From Candidatus Woesearchaeota archaeon (GTDB taxonomy: Archaea > Nanobdellota > Nanobdellia > Woesearchaeales > JABIAG01), in the NCBI GenBank assembly GCA_019323235.1, contig JAHWHN010000123.1, forward strand, positions 1 through 19,055: DNA of 19,055 nucleotides, written 5' to 3'. The number at the start of each line of letters is the position of its first letter. The stretch's first letter is position 1. A model generated the notes under the pieces. That model made no database searches, was not told the origin of the DNA, and was given only the letters and a program-made list of their open reading frames with translations. Positions 6,468-13,828 of this stretch are shown here, piece by piece. Position numbers and translations under genes: made by a program.

Positions 6468-7397
6468 TTAAATAAAGTAAATAATTAATTTAACAACAAT
6501 TAAACCTAAAAAACATCCTCCAGATATAAAAGGCATAGCTGGGTAATATCTATCTTTCTTACTATAATAAAATAATAAAGATAAAGAAATTGTTGTAAAT
6601 ATTGTAATAATTAAACATAATAAGAATGCAAATAACTTATCCAAATTATTTACTAGTATAATATGCTGCAATAAAATACCTGAAAATAATAATGGAAAGA
6701 AAACATCTCCACCACCAAGAACTGCTCTTCTTGATTCTGTTTTTACTTTCTTTGTAGTTTTAGATTTTACTTTTTTAGTTTGTTTTAGTTTATCTTTATT
6801 ATCATATCTAATCATAAAACCAGCGAATTTGTCAGAACTAGATTGAAATTCAGCTAATTTAATCATATGTTTAGAATGCCATACTGCATACATATCATAA
6901 ATAGAAATAACCAATAATAAAATAATAATCCAATATAAGTTTAATAAAGGAGCAAAGATTAAAGTAATACCTGGATAAATTAATAATTCTGATAGATTAT
7001 GAGTTAATAAATTTGGTTTTTTGTTCTTTAATAAAGTAAGTATAAATGCTAATAAAAAAGCAAGTGTGTCATTAAAAAAAACTCCCAATGAAACACTAAT
7101 TGAAATAAAAACTGCAATAAAAAACCAAATGTTCCAAATTTTAAACAAATTAAATTTAATTAATAATAAAGCAAGTAAAGTTCCTATTCCAATAGCGATA
7201 ATTATTGAAATAAAAGAATCTTTTGGTTCCATTTCTGGACGTTCACCAATAACGGTTTTTGCATAAGTAACATTAATATTGTTTCCTTGATCATCCTTAA
7301 CAACATTCATATCTTGAGAAATTATAAATAATCCAAAAATTTGAGAAAATATAAAGAATGACAACAAAAGTAATGTTATTTTAAGACTATGCTTCAT
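6468..7397 (-). CDS. Presenilin/signal-peptide-peptidase-like intramembrane aspartyl protease
   Basis: Polytopic membrane protein of 309 residues with about nine hydrophobic spans. The catalytic signatures of the GxGD family are present in order: YD (Y167-D168, in VISIYDMYAVWHSKHM), GxGD (228-231, in LGGGDVFFPLLFSG) and a PAL-like PAMP (286-289) before the last span. The two aspartates D168 and D231 would cut helices inside the membrane. A hydrophilic Lys-rich loop (about 203-222) separates the catalytic spans, as in archaeal PSH and presenilin. Likely roles are removal of signal-peptide remnants or turnover of membrane proteins (inference). TATA-like GATTTATATAG (7419-7429, minus) is centred about 26 bases before the ATG. 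The first span could serve as a signal anchor. Confidence 0.88.
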   Translation of the reverse strand: MKHSLKITLLLLSFFIFSQIFGLFIISQDMNVVKDDQGNNINVTYAKTVIGERPEMEPKDSFISIIIAIGIGTLLALLLIKFNLFKIWNIWFFIAVFISISVSLGVFFNDTLAFLLAFILTLLKNKKPNLLTHNLSELLIYPGITLIFAPLLNLYWIIILLLVISIYDMYAVWHSKHMIKLAEFQSSSDKFAGFMIRYDNKDKLKQTKKVKSKTTKKVKTESRRAVLGGGDVFFPLLFSGILLQHIILVNNLDKLFAFLLCLIITIFTTISLSLLFYYSKKDRYYPAMPFISGGCFLGLIVVKLIIYFI

Positions 7398-7418
7398 AAA
7401 TAATCTTATAAAACCTAG

Positions 7419-7429
7419 CTATATAAATC
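7419..7429 (-). promoter_or_regulatory. TATA box of the presenilin-like gene
   Basis: Minus-strand GATTTATATAG, centred near 7424, lies about 26 bases before ATG 7397. This predicts a leaderless mRNA. Confidence 0.5.
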
Positions 7430-7462
7430 TTTTGAAAGGTATTTATTGTGAAAATAATAAAA

Positions 7463-7472
7463 ATATTTAAAC
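7463..7472 (+). promoter_or_regulatory. TATA box of the Ogg2 gene
   Basis: ATATTTAAAC, centred near 7467, lies about 26 bases before ATG 7494. It forms a divergent promoter pair with the box of the presenilin-like gene in a 96-base intergenic space. Confidence 0.5.
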
Positions 7473-7493
7473 TAAAAACGAAATTAACCAATT

Positions 7494-8114
7494 ATGGACT
7501 TAATTCAAGAAATAAATAAACTAAAGAAATCTGAAATTTCAAAAGTAATTAAGAAAAGATTGGAAGAATTTCAAGAATTAAACAAGAAAGATAACAATGA
7601 ATGGTTCTCAGAATTATGTTTTTGTATACTAACAGCGAATTCTAAAGCAGAAACTGCTATTAAAATTCAAAATAACATTAAGGCAAAAGGTTTTCTTACA
7701 TTCCCATTGGAAAAACTAACTCATGAAATAAAAAGGGTTGGGCATAGATTCCATAATAATAAAGCAAAATTCATTACTGAAGCCAGAAAGTATTCAAAAA
7801 TTAAAGATATAGTTTATGAGGAAATTAAAAATAAAAGAGACCCAAGAGAATTTATAGTTAAAAAAATAAAAGGTATTGGATGGAAGGAATCTAGTCATTT
7901 TCTGAGAAATGTTGGTTTCCACGACTATGCAATTTTAGATAGACATATCATCAACATCATGCTTGAGAGTAAATTAATAAAAGAAAAGCCCAAAGTTTTA
8001 AATGAAAAAAACTATTTTGAAATAGAAAAAAAGTTCAAGAAAATAGCTGACATGAAAGCAGATGAACTAGATTTATATGTTTGGTATTTAAAAACTAATA
8101 AAATATTAAAGTAA
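7494..8114 (+). CDS. ogg: 8-oxoguanine DNA glycosylase/AP lyase, Ogg2 family
   Basis: Base-excision repair enzyme that removes 8-oxoguanine from DNA and nicks the abasic site. Length (206 residues) and motifs fit archaeal Ogg2: the SELCFCILTANSKAETA helix region early on, then the helix-hairpin-helix with catalytic lysine IKGIGWKESSHFLRNVG (K131) and, 18 residues later, the aspartate of AILDRHI (D149). The C-terminus ends WYLKTNKILK; a C-terminal lysine is used by Ogg2 enzymes to recognise the damaged base (family knowledge), and it is present here (K206). The start is the ATG that follows the TATA-like box by about 26 bases. The M64-like gene follows 14 bases later and is probably cotranscribed. 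Confidence 0.92.
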   Translation: MDLIQEINKLKKSEISKVIKKRLEEFQELNKKDNNEWFSELCFCILTANSKAETAIKIQNNIKAKGFLTFPLEKLTHEIKRVGHRFHNNKAKFITEARKYSKIKDIVYEEIKNKRDPREFIVKKIKGIGWKESSHFLRNVGFHDYAILDRHIINIMLESKLIKEKPKVLNEKNYFEIEKKFKKIADMKADELDLYVWYLKTNKILK

Positions 8115-8128
8115 TTAAATTATAAAAT

Positions 8129-9289
8129 ATGAAGATGAACAATAAAGCTCAATTAAACATAGCAATTATTATGATATCCTCTCTAATAATTATTGGAGGC
8201 ACACTTTATTTTGCTTATGATAAAATAATGAATATCGAGGAAAAGGTTTCTTTAGTTGAGTATGAAAGATTCATACAAGATTTAGATTTTAATATTAAGA
8301 AGTTTAATTATGGTAGAAAAAGCGGTTCTTCTGAAGTTATTGAACTTAAAGTCCCTAATGGAATTCAAAAAATTTGTTTCGTAGATAGAGAAACACCAAG
8401 AGATAAATTTCTATCTCCTGAATTAGAAAATGAATTTGAAGTTAGATTTGATGATAATGTTTTCATAGAACCATTTGATGTTCCTTCAAATAAAATTGAA
8501 AGTTTTGAATTAGATGAAAAAAATAACCCACTATGTATTGAAGCAAATAATTTTATTACTTTAAAACTAGAAAAAACTTCCAATAGTACAAAAATTGAAT
8601 CATTACAAGTTTTATTTCAATCAGAGAAAAAATGTCTTCCTGTTTTTGAGAATGGTGAGGATAATATAGATTTAGTTTTTATAGGAAATGATTATGAAAA
8701 TAATGATGATTTAATAACTGATGTTAACTCATACTTAGAAGTTTTCAAAAATAAAGAACCTTTTGCTTCAAACATGGAACATTTTAATGCTTATATAAGA
8801 GTTGATAATGCTGGTTGTGAAACTAAGGGATACATACAATGTAATAATTATGAACTTAAAAAAATGGCATCTGATTGTCCTAATGATTATATTATTGTCT
8901 TATCTAAGAGAAGTAAAACTGCAGATGCATTATTGCCTTTAAGAAGTTCTTCAGTTGGAAATATTGTAAAAGCAAATACTGCGGATGATGAATTAGTTGT
9001 AATACATGAATTTGGACATTCTTTCGCTAATTTATGGGATGAGTATGTAGATGATGTTTATTTAAGCCAACACATAACTAGTGTTGACGAACTTCCAAAT
9101 TGTGATTCAGTAGGTTGCGAATCATGGAAAGATTTAGAAAATACAAATTGCTATAAAGGGTGTTCATTAAGTAGTTTTTATAGATCAACTGAAAATTCAA
9201 TAATGAATAATTATAGAAAAAGTGATGGTAAAGAGTTTGGAACAGTTAATGAAATGATTATTTTAGAAAATTTGGAAAGGTATAAATAA
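8129..9289 (+). CDS. Membrane-anchored M64-type zinc metallopeptidase
   Basis: A 386-residue protein. Residues 8-30 are one hydrophobic span after a short basic start (MKMNNKAQLN), resembling class III (pilin-like) signal segments common in DPANN archaea. The mature part is extracellular by prediction. The peptidase domain has DLVFIGNDY (181-189), PFASNMEHFNAYIRV (211-225), the zinc motif HEFGHSFANLWDEY (293-306; H293, E294, H297) and a closing STENSIMNNY...FGTVNEMII segment, all in the order seen in M64 (IgA-peptidase-like) enzymes. Eight Cys cluster around and after the active site and may form disulfides. An alternative ATG lies at 8135. It overlaps the next gene by one base (TAATG), so the two are likely translated together. 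Confidence 0.8.
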   Translation: MKMNNKAQLNIAIIMISSLIIIGGTLYFAYDKIMNIEEKVSLVEYERFIQDLDFNIKKFNYGRKSGSSEVIELKVPNGIQKICFVDRETPRDKFLSPELENEFEVRFDDNVFIEPFDVPSNKIESFELDEKNNPLCIEANNFITLKLEKTSNSTKIESLQVLFQSEKKCLPVFENGEDNIDLVFIGNDYENNDDLITDVNSYLEVFKNKEPFASNMEHFNAYIRVDNAGCETKGYIQCNNYELKKMASDCPNDYIIVLSKRSKTADALLPLRSSSVGNIVKANTADDELVVIHEFGHSFANLWDEYVDDVYLSQHITSVDELPNCDSVGCESWKDLENTNCYKGCSLSSFYRSTENSIMNNYRKSDGKEFGTVNEMIILENLERYK

Positions 9290-9795
9290 TGAACTTTAAA
9301 AAAATATCAACATATATTTTAATTGGAATCTTATTAATGGTTTTTGTAAATTCAAATCCTTCTAGAATAAATATTTTGAACTTAAATTATAATGACGGAG
9401 ATATTAAATTTATTGAAAAAACTACAAAATATGGATACTATCCAGATAGATTAATTCAACCAGAAGTTGGCCATAACTTAAGCATTGTTTCTGGAATTGA
9501 AGAATTATATTCATTCAAATTTACAGTACCTAATTTAGAATTCATTGATGGATATTATAATGATCAAAATCTTGGAGAAATTATGAAATTAAATAATGTG
9601 AATTTTTCCCTAATTGTTCCTTCATATACTAATGAAAAAGAAATCATAATTTATGATGAAAATATGAATGTTGAAGAAAAGATTTCATTAGTTGAAAGAA
9701 AGGCTTTAGAAAAAGATAATAAAATAATGCTAATAATTATTGGTGCAATTGTTCTTTTAATGATTTCAATAATTTATAGAATGAAAAATAGATAA
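9289..9795 (+). CDS. Hypothetical membrane protein coupled to the M64-like peptidase
   Basis: A 168-residue protein, not recognised. Residues 8-22 form a signal-peptide-like span (YILIGILLMVFVNSN), followed by about 120 residues of probable extracellular beta-rich sequence and a C-terminal anchor IMLIIIGAIVLLMISIIY (146-163) with a basic tail RMKNR. This is a cleavable signal or type I arrangement. The start ATG shares its A with the preceding TAA stop. Just before the anchor it carries MNVEEKISLVE (126-136), nearly identical to MNIEEKVSLVE in the upstream peptidase just after its own membrane span. This suggests a partner subunit or regulator of the peptidase (inference). Its stop abuts the stop of the convergent winged-helix gene. 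Confidence 0.75.
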   Translation: MNFKKISTYILIGILLMVFVNSNPSRINILNLNYNDGDIKFIEKTTKYGYYPDRLIQPEVGHNLSIVSGIEELYSFKFTVPNLEFIDGYYNDQNLGEIMKLNNVNFSLIVPSYTNEKEIIIYDENMNVEEKISLVERKALEKDNKIMLIIIGAIVLLMISIIYRMKNR

Positions 9796-10845
9796 CTACA
9801 TTATAACTACTTTCATGTTCTTAAAATTTTGATTTAATTTGTCTTTAGCTTTTTTTGTCAAATCACCAGGTGTTAAGAAAACAACAGGTAATTTATTTAC
9901 TAAACCATCTGCATAAGCGGCACTTAAATCAGAATCTAAAATTTTCTTCTTATTTTTTGTTTTTACAAAGAAATTTATCTTACCAATAGTTGTTGGTATT
10001 TTTACAAATAAATTTATTTCTGAATTTTTCTTAATTATCTCGAAGTCTAATAATTCAATATCCTTATCATCCAGATATTTAGAGATTTCCTTCATGAATT
10101 TATCATCACAATCATTTAATCTAGTTTTAACGTCAAATACTTCAATTGTTTTATCTTCTTCAGGTTCTGTTTTTTCTTTTGTTGGCTTTTTTGTTGTTTT
10201 TGTAACTTCTTTTATTTTAGAATTCTCTTCTTTTAATTTTGAAATTTCTTCTTTTAGTTTTTCAATTTCGATTAAATCCAAAGCATCTTCTTTTTTTGTT
10301 GTAATTGCTTCAGGTTCTGTTTTCTTAACTTCTTCTGAAGAAGCATTATTAGTTTGAGTTTGTTGATTATTAGTTTCAGTATTTTCTGGTTTAACTTCAG
10401 AAATTTTATTTCCTGTTAATAATTCCTTAATTTTAGCACTAGCATCTTCTGCAGAAACAGAATAAAATTTCCAAAATACTTCTTTTTGATTATTAAATGA
10501 AACTTCTAAAGGAATTGCAAAATCCTTTATATTTTTCACAGAAACTCTCATCAAAGGAGTCATTTCTGATTCTCTAATTACTCTACTTTGTTTTAAATCT
10601 AGAAATGCTCTATAATCTTTTTCATTAAGTTTATCTGCAAAGTTTTCCAACATTTGTCTTTGTTCTGGTAAAAAATATAGTCCAGAAGTACCTAATTTCA
10701 TATTACTCAACATTAGTTGTTTTTTATTCAACAAATCAGATAAATAAGCAGAAACTAAATATGATTGAACTTTTAATTCTGAAGAAATATCTGTAGGGAC
10801 TACAGGACCTTTCTTTTTAATTAGTTCTAGAATCTGTTCATTCAT
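9796..10845 (-). CDS. Winged-helix protein with a nuclease-fold-like C-terminal domain
   Basis: A 349-residue protein. Residues 1-60 read as a winged helix-turn-helix (ILELIKKKGPVVPTDISSEL, helix VQSYLVSAYLSDLL, wing TSGLYFLP). A second compact region covers about 65-145, with no known motif. Residues 150-235 are a polar linker containing a heptad-like helix (IEKLKEEISKLKEENSKIKE). The C-terminal domain (about 245-349) contains INLFVKIPTTIGKINFFVKTKNKK and LPVVFLTPGDLTKKAKDKL, which recall the core of Mrr-like restriction-endonuclease folds but lack the catalytic acidic residues, so I infer a DNA-associated, probably non-cleaving domain. TATA-like TTTTTTAAATCC (10864-10875, minus) lies 25 bases before the ATG. 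Exact function unknown. Confidence 0.7.
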   Translation of the reverse strand: MNEQILELIKKKGPVVPTDISSELKVQSYLVSAYLSDLLNKKQLMLSNMKLGTSGLYFLPEQRQMLENFADKLNEKDYRAFLDLKQSRVIRESEMTPLMRVSVKNIKDFAIPLEVSFNNQKEVFWKFYSVSAEDASAKIKELLTGNKISEVKPENTETNNQQTQTNNASSEEVKKTEPEAITTKKEDALDLIEIEKLKEEISKLKEENSKIKEVTKTTKKPTKEKTEPEEDKTIEVFDVKTRLNDCDDKFMKEISKYLDDKDIELLDFEIIKKNSEINLFVKIPTTIGKINFFVKTKNKKKILDSDLSAAYADGLVNKLPVVFLTPGDLTKKAKDKLNQNFKNMKVVIM

Positions 10846-10863
10846 AATATTTGGATTAAATTG

Positions 10864-10875
10864 GGATTTAAAAAA
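10864..10875 (-). promoter_or_regulatory. TATA box of the winged-helix gene
   Basis: Minus-strand TTTTTTAAATCC, centred near 10870, lies 25 bases before ATG 10845. Leaderless transcription is predicted. Confidence 0.5.
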
Positions 10876-10928
10876 ATTTCCATATTAAAAATATAGATTT
10901 TAAAGAATTATGGACCAAAATAACGAGA

Positions 10929-11468
10929 CTATGGCTTAATCCACTTAACTTCCCAATAAGTTACATCTCCCTCATCATCAACAGTACCAATCATTAATCT
11001 TTTCTTAGTAGAATGAGCAACTCTGTTTTTAGCAGAAAAACTATGCCATGTAGAGGTTTCTGATTCATGTACTGCATAAACAACCCACTTTGCGTGTTCC
11101 TCTCCCGGTTTAACTCCTCTATCATATACTCTAAAATCAGCACCAAACTTCAAAGCAGTTTTAACAATATAACCTCTATCTCTCAAATCCTTGAAAACTA
11201 CAAATCTATTCCAAAAACTCTTATCTAGCCTTCTAGCTCTTGAAACAAATGCCTCAAAATCCAATATTTTATTTCTTCCATCAAAAACTTCAATTTTTCC
11301 CTTTTCTAAAAGGTATAAAGCCTCTAATAAAGATAATTGAACTTTATCATTAATTAAACTGCCAAATCTATTAGAATTATATAATTCTCTAGCTTCTTCA
11401 GTCGCAGCAGTAATTATTCTTTCATTTGCGAATATAGTTTTAATTAATGGTTTTTTAATCATAACCAT
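10929..11468 (-). CDS. endA: tRNA-splicing endonuclease EndA
   Basis: Cuts introns from pre-tRNA at bulge-helix-bulge sites. At 179 residues it is the short homotetrameric (alpha4) type. The catalytic triad is visible as Y115 (FRVYDRGVKPG), H125 (GEEHAKWVVYAV) and K156 (AHSTKKRLMI), with the same numbering as the well-studied Methanocaldococcus jannaschii enzyme, which favours the ATG at 11468 over the ATG two codons later at 11462. The basic helix region SFWNRFVVFKDLRDRGYIV is also typical. A minus-strand TATAAATA element (11482-11491) supports a nearly leaderless start. It diverges from RNase Z, so two tRNA-maturation nucleases share one 88-base intergenic region. Confidence 0.95.
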   Translation of the reverse strand: MVMIKKPLIKTIFANERIITAATEEARELYNSNRFGSLINDKVQLSLLEALYLLEKGKIEVFDGRNKILDFEAFVSRARRLDKSFWNRFVVFKDLRDRGYIVKTALKFGADFRVYDRGVKPGEEHAKWVVYAVHESETSTWHSFSAKNRVAHSTKKRLMIGTVDDEGDVTYWEVKWIKP

Positions 11469-11481
11469 CTAGAAACTACAT

Positions 11482-11537
11482 TTATTTATAAGATTTTCTT
11501 TTATTTTATGAAAATAAAAGGAAAGAAATATATAATC
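11482..11537. promoter_or_regulatory. Divergent promoters of endA and RNase Z
   Basis: Minus-strand CTTATAAAT-like box (11483-11491) faces endA about 20-26 bases from its possible starts. Plus-strand AAATATATAATC (11526-11537) is centred 26 bases before the RNase Z ATG at 11557. The two boxes are only about 35 bases apart, so factors bound between them could influence both genes. Confidence 0.5.
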
Positions 11538-11556
11538 TTAAGATTTTTATATAAAA

Positions 11557-12456
11557 ATGATAAAAATAAAGGTAGATTTTCTCGGAACAGGATGTATGGT
11601 ACCAACAATAGAAAGGAATCATTCTGGATATTTAATTAGTTACAAAAATCATGGGATTCTTATGGATTGTGGAGAAGGTATTCAAAGACAATTCAAAATA
11701 GCAAAAATAAAACCAACAAAAGTTACTAAAATATTAATATCTCATTGGCATGGAGATCATGTATTAGGAATTCCTGGGTTTTTAGAGAATCTATCTTGGG
11801 CCGGATATGATAGAGTTTTAGAAATATATGGTCCAAAAGGAACTGAAAAAAAAATTAGATTATTAAGAGACATTTTCAAATCCCACATTTGTATTAAATT
11901 TATCGTAAAAGATATTGAAGAAGGTGTTTTTTATGAAGATGATGATTATAAATTAGAAGCATATGAATTAGATCACACAATTAAATCCTTCCGATCTAAA
12001 TTTGTTGAGAAAGATAAATTAAAAATTGATATGAGAAAGGCCAAAAAATTCGGACTTGAAGAAGGTCCAGAATTAGGTAGATTATTAAGAAATAAAGTCA
12101 TAAAAAAGGATAATAAAGAAATAAAAGTTGAAGATATTTCAAATAAAGAAGAAGGAAGAATTGTTTCTTATATGGCCGACACAAAATGTTGTGAAAATTG
12201 CTATAAATTGGCTAAAGATGCTGATTTATTAATTGCCGAAAGTACTTATCTAAAAGATGATGAAGATAAGGCAAAAGAATACAATCATATGACTTGTATC
12301 CAAACATCACAAATTGCTAAAGACTCGAATGTTAAAAAATTAGCATTAACACACTTTAGCCAAAGATATAAAGAAGATAGAGAGTTCTTAAAACAAGCAA
12401 AGAATGTATTCAAAAATACAGTTTGTGCTAAAGATTTTATGAGTATTGAATTATAA
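11557..12456 (+). CDS. rnz: Ribonuclease Z
   Basis: tRNA 3'-processing endonuclease of the metallo-beta-lactamase fold; 299 residues, normal for the short form (RNase Z-S). It starts KVDFLGTGCMVPTIERNHSGYLI, then the phosphodiesterase motif SHWHGDHVLGIPG (H63, H65, D67, H68), H140 (ELDHTIKSF), D208 (YMADT), the HxT motif as HMT (H244) and H266 (LTHFSQRY). All zinc ligands are present. The segment RRNKVIKKDN between the metal motifs belongs to the substrate-handling region. A Cys pair (C211, C212, C215) follows the D208 loop; whether it has a role is unclear. The ATG lies 26 bases after a TATA-like box. Confidence 0.95.
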   Translation: MIKIKVDFLGTGCMVPTIERNHSGYLISYKNHGILMDCGEGIQRQFKIAKIKPTKVTKILISHWHGDHVLGIPGFLENLSWAGYDRVLEIYGPKGTEKKIRLLRDIFKSHICIKFIVKDIEEGVFYEDDDYKLEAYELDHTIKSFRSKFVEKDKLKIDMRKAKKFGLEEGPELGRLLRNKVIKKDNKEIKVEDISNKEEGRIVSYMADTKCCENCYKLAKDADLLIAESTYLKDDEDKAKEYNHMTCIQTSQIAKDSNVKKLALTHFSQRYKEDREFLKQAKNVFKNTVCAKDFMSIEL

Positions 12457-12489
12457 TTTTGAAATAAATTTTATTCAAATTAATTAAAA

Positions 12490-12900
12490 ATGGTAAAAAA
12501 CAGATGGGCTAAACGTAAAGGAATTAATGCGGAAAGAGATTTAATAAATTTATTTTGGTCCCAAGAAGGTTGGTGTGCCCACAGGATTGCTGGTTCTGGT
12601 TCTTCAAGATACCCTTCACCAGACTTAATTGCAGGTAGCTCTTTGAGGAAATTAGCTATTGAGGTCAAAATCACCTCTGAAGATAAAAAATACTTCAAAC
12701 AAGAAGAAATTGAGGGATTAAAGGAATTCTCAAACATATTTGGATCTGAACCTTGGGTGGCTGTTAAATTCTCAAAATCTGATAATAATAATTGGTTTTT
12801 CTTTACTTTAGAAGATTTGAATGAAAATAAAAGTTCATTTAGTATTACTTTAAAGGATGCTGAGATGAAAGGACTTTTATTTGAAGAACTAATTAAATAA
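12490..12900 (+). CDS. hjc: Holliday junction resolvase Hjc
   Basis: Archaeal four-way-junction endonuclease of the PD-(D/E)xK fold, 136 residues, normally a homodimer. Motifs in order: basic start KNRWAKRKGINAERDLI with catalytic E15, a basic HRIAGSGSSR loop for DNA contact, D45 (SPDLIAG) and E58-V-K60 (AIEVK). The C-terminal part AVKFSKSDNNNWFFFTLEDL is longer than in some homologues but keeps the strand order. It follows RNase Z by 33 bases on the same strand; a weak AT-rich element near 12460-12470 could be its promoter. It resolves recombination intermediates and acts in repair or fork restart. Confidence 0.93.
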   Translation: MVKNRWAKRKGINAERDLINLFWSQEGWCAHRIAGSGSSRYPSPDLIAGSSLRKLAIEVKITSEDKKYFKQEEIEGLKEFSNIFGSEPWVAVKFSKSDNNNWFFFTLEDLNENKSSFSITLKDAEMKGLLFEELIK

Positions 12901-12924
12901 TTCTTACAAATTAATGAACTAAAA

Positions 12925-12936
12925 ATTTATAAATTA
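12925..12936 (+). promoter_or_regulatory. TATA box of the DEDDh exonuclease
   Basis: A TTTATAAATT-type box centred about 26 bases before ATG 12956. A GAGGAA (12945-12950) also lies just upstream of the ATG and could act as a ribosome-binding site if transcription starts earlier. Confidence 0.45.
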
Positions 12937-12955
12937 ATTATTTCGAGGAAAACAT

Positions 12956-13525
12956 ATGGAAGAGGGATATGTTATTCTTGATTTAGAAACAACTGGATTA
13001 TCGAAATACTATCATAAAATTACTGAAATAGCCGCTATGAAAGTAAAAAATAATGAAATAGTTGAAAAATTTGAAACATTAGTAAATCCTCAAGTTCCTA
13101 TTCCTAAATTTATAACTAGATTAACTGGAATTACAAATGAAATGGTAGAAAATGAACCAACCATTAATGAAGTAATGCCTAAATTTATTGAATTCTTGGG
13201 AGATCATCCAATTGTTGCACATAATGCTACTTTCGACCATGGTTTTTTAACTGAAAATGCTATTAAATGTGGTCTAGAAATGAATAATAAAAAGATTTGT
13301 ACTAAGAAATTAGCAAATAGGCTTCTTCCAGAGTCTCCAAGTAAAAGATTAACTGATTTATGCTCTCATTTTAATATAATTAATGACCAAGCCCATAGAG
13401 CAATGTCAGATGTTAAGGCCACTTATCAGCTTTTGAATGAATTTAAGAACATGATGGAAGAAATGGGTATAAAAACAAGCGATGATGTTATTAAATTCCA
13501 AGATTCTAAAATAAATAGAAACTAG
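12956..13525 (+). CDS. DEDDh-type 3'-5' exonuclease (DnaQ/PolC epsilon-like)
   Basis: A 189-residue exonuclease of the RNase T/DnaQ superfamily. Catalytic residues are all present: D9 and E11 (ILDLETTGL), D94 (AHNATFDHGFL), H147 and D152 (DQAHRAMSDVKAT), which is the DEDDh set. The LTGIT segment (57-61) is typical of the PolC/epsilon branch, common in bacteria and sporadic in archaea. There is no helicase, polymerase or UvrC-like fusion, so it is a free exonuclease; substrates may be single-stranded DNA or RNA ends (inference). The last ~25 residues are polar and variable. It lies after Hjc with 55 bases between and before L35Ae. Confidence 0.9.
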   Translation: MEEGYVILDLETTGLSKYYHKITEIAAMKVKNNEIVEKFETLVNPQVPIPKFITRLTGITNEMVENEPTINEVMPKFIEFLGDHPIVAHNATFDHGFLTENAIKCGLEMNNKKICTKKLANRLLPESPSKRLTDLCSHFNIINDQAHRAMSDVKATYQLLNEFKNMMEEMGIKTSDDVIKFQDSKINRN

Positions 13526-13538
13526 ATAAATATCAAAA

Positions 13539-13552
13539 CCTTTTTAAATGGT
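13539..13552 (+). promoter_or_regulatory. TATA box of rpl35ae
   Basis: CCTTTTTAAATGG is centred 26 bases before ATG 13571. It supports that start over the upstream in-frame ATG at 13553, which would overlap the box itself. Confidence 0.55.
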
Positions 13553-13570
13553 TTGAATTTCTCAAATATA

Positions 13571-13828
13571 ATGGAAGGTACAATTTCAAATTATAGAGGT
13601 GGAAGACACACTCAAAAAGATAATCAAATGGTTATTGTAATTGAAGGTGTTAACACTAAAGAAGAAGCAGAAAAATTATCAGGAAAAACTGTTACTTGGA
13701 AAAGTCCTGCTGGTAAAGAAATTAAAGGCGAAGTTAGAGGATCTCATGGTAATTCTGGGGCTGTTAGAGCTGTCTTTGAAAGAGGTATGCCAGGTCAAAG
13801 TCTAGCTACAAAAGTTAGTATCCAATGA
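13571..13828 (+). CDS. rpl35ae: 50S ribosomal protein L35Ae (eL33)
   Basis: Small large-subunit protein found in eukaryotes and only some archaea; 85 residues from ATG 13571. Diagnostic parts are EGTISNYRGGRHTQ, MVIVIEGV (strand), KLSGKTVTWKSPAGKEIKGEV, then the HGNSGAVRAVFERGMPGQSLATKV block with the conserved RA-F--G-PGQ pattern. An upstream in-frame ATG at 13553 would add six residues, but it lies within the promoter box and outside the conserved N-terminus. The stop overlaps the next start as ATGA, so translation of the metalloprotease behind it is probably coupled to this ribosomal protein. Confidence 0.93.
   Translation: MEGTISNYRGGRHTQKDNQMVIVIEGVNTKEEAEKLSGKTVTWKSPAGKEIKGEVRGSHGNSGAVRAVFERGMPGQSLATKVSIQ

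Noticed and set aside
10094..10357. Long open frame on the plus strand opposite the winged-helix gene, rich in Ser, Phe and Val.
   Set aside because: It is the mirror of the Lys/Glu-rich linker on the other strand; low complexity and no start signals.
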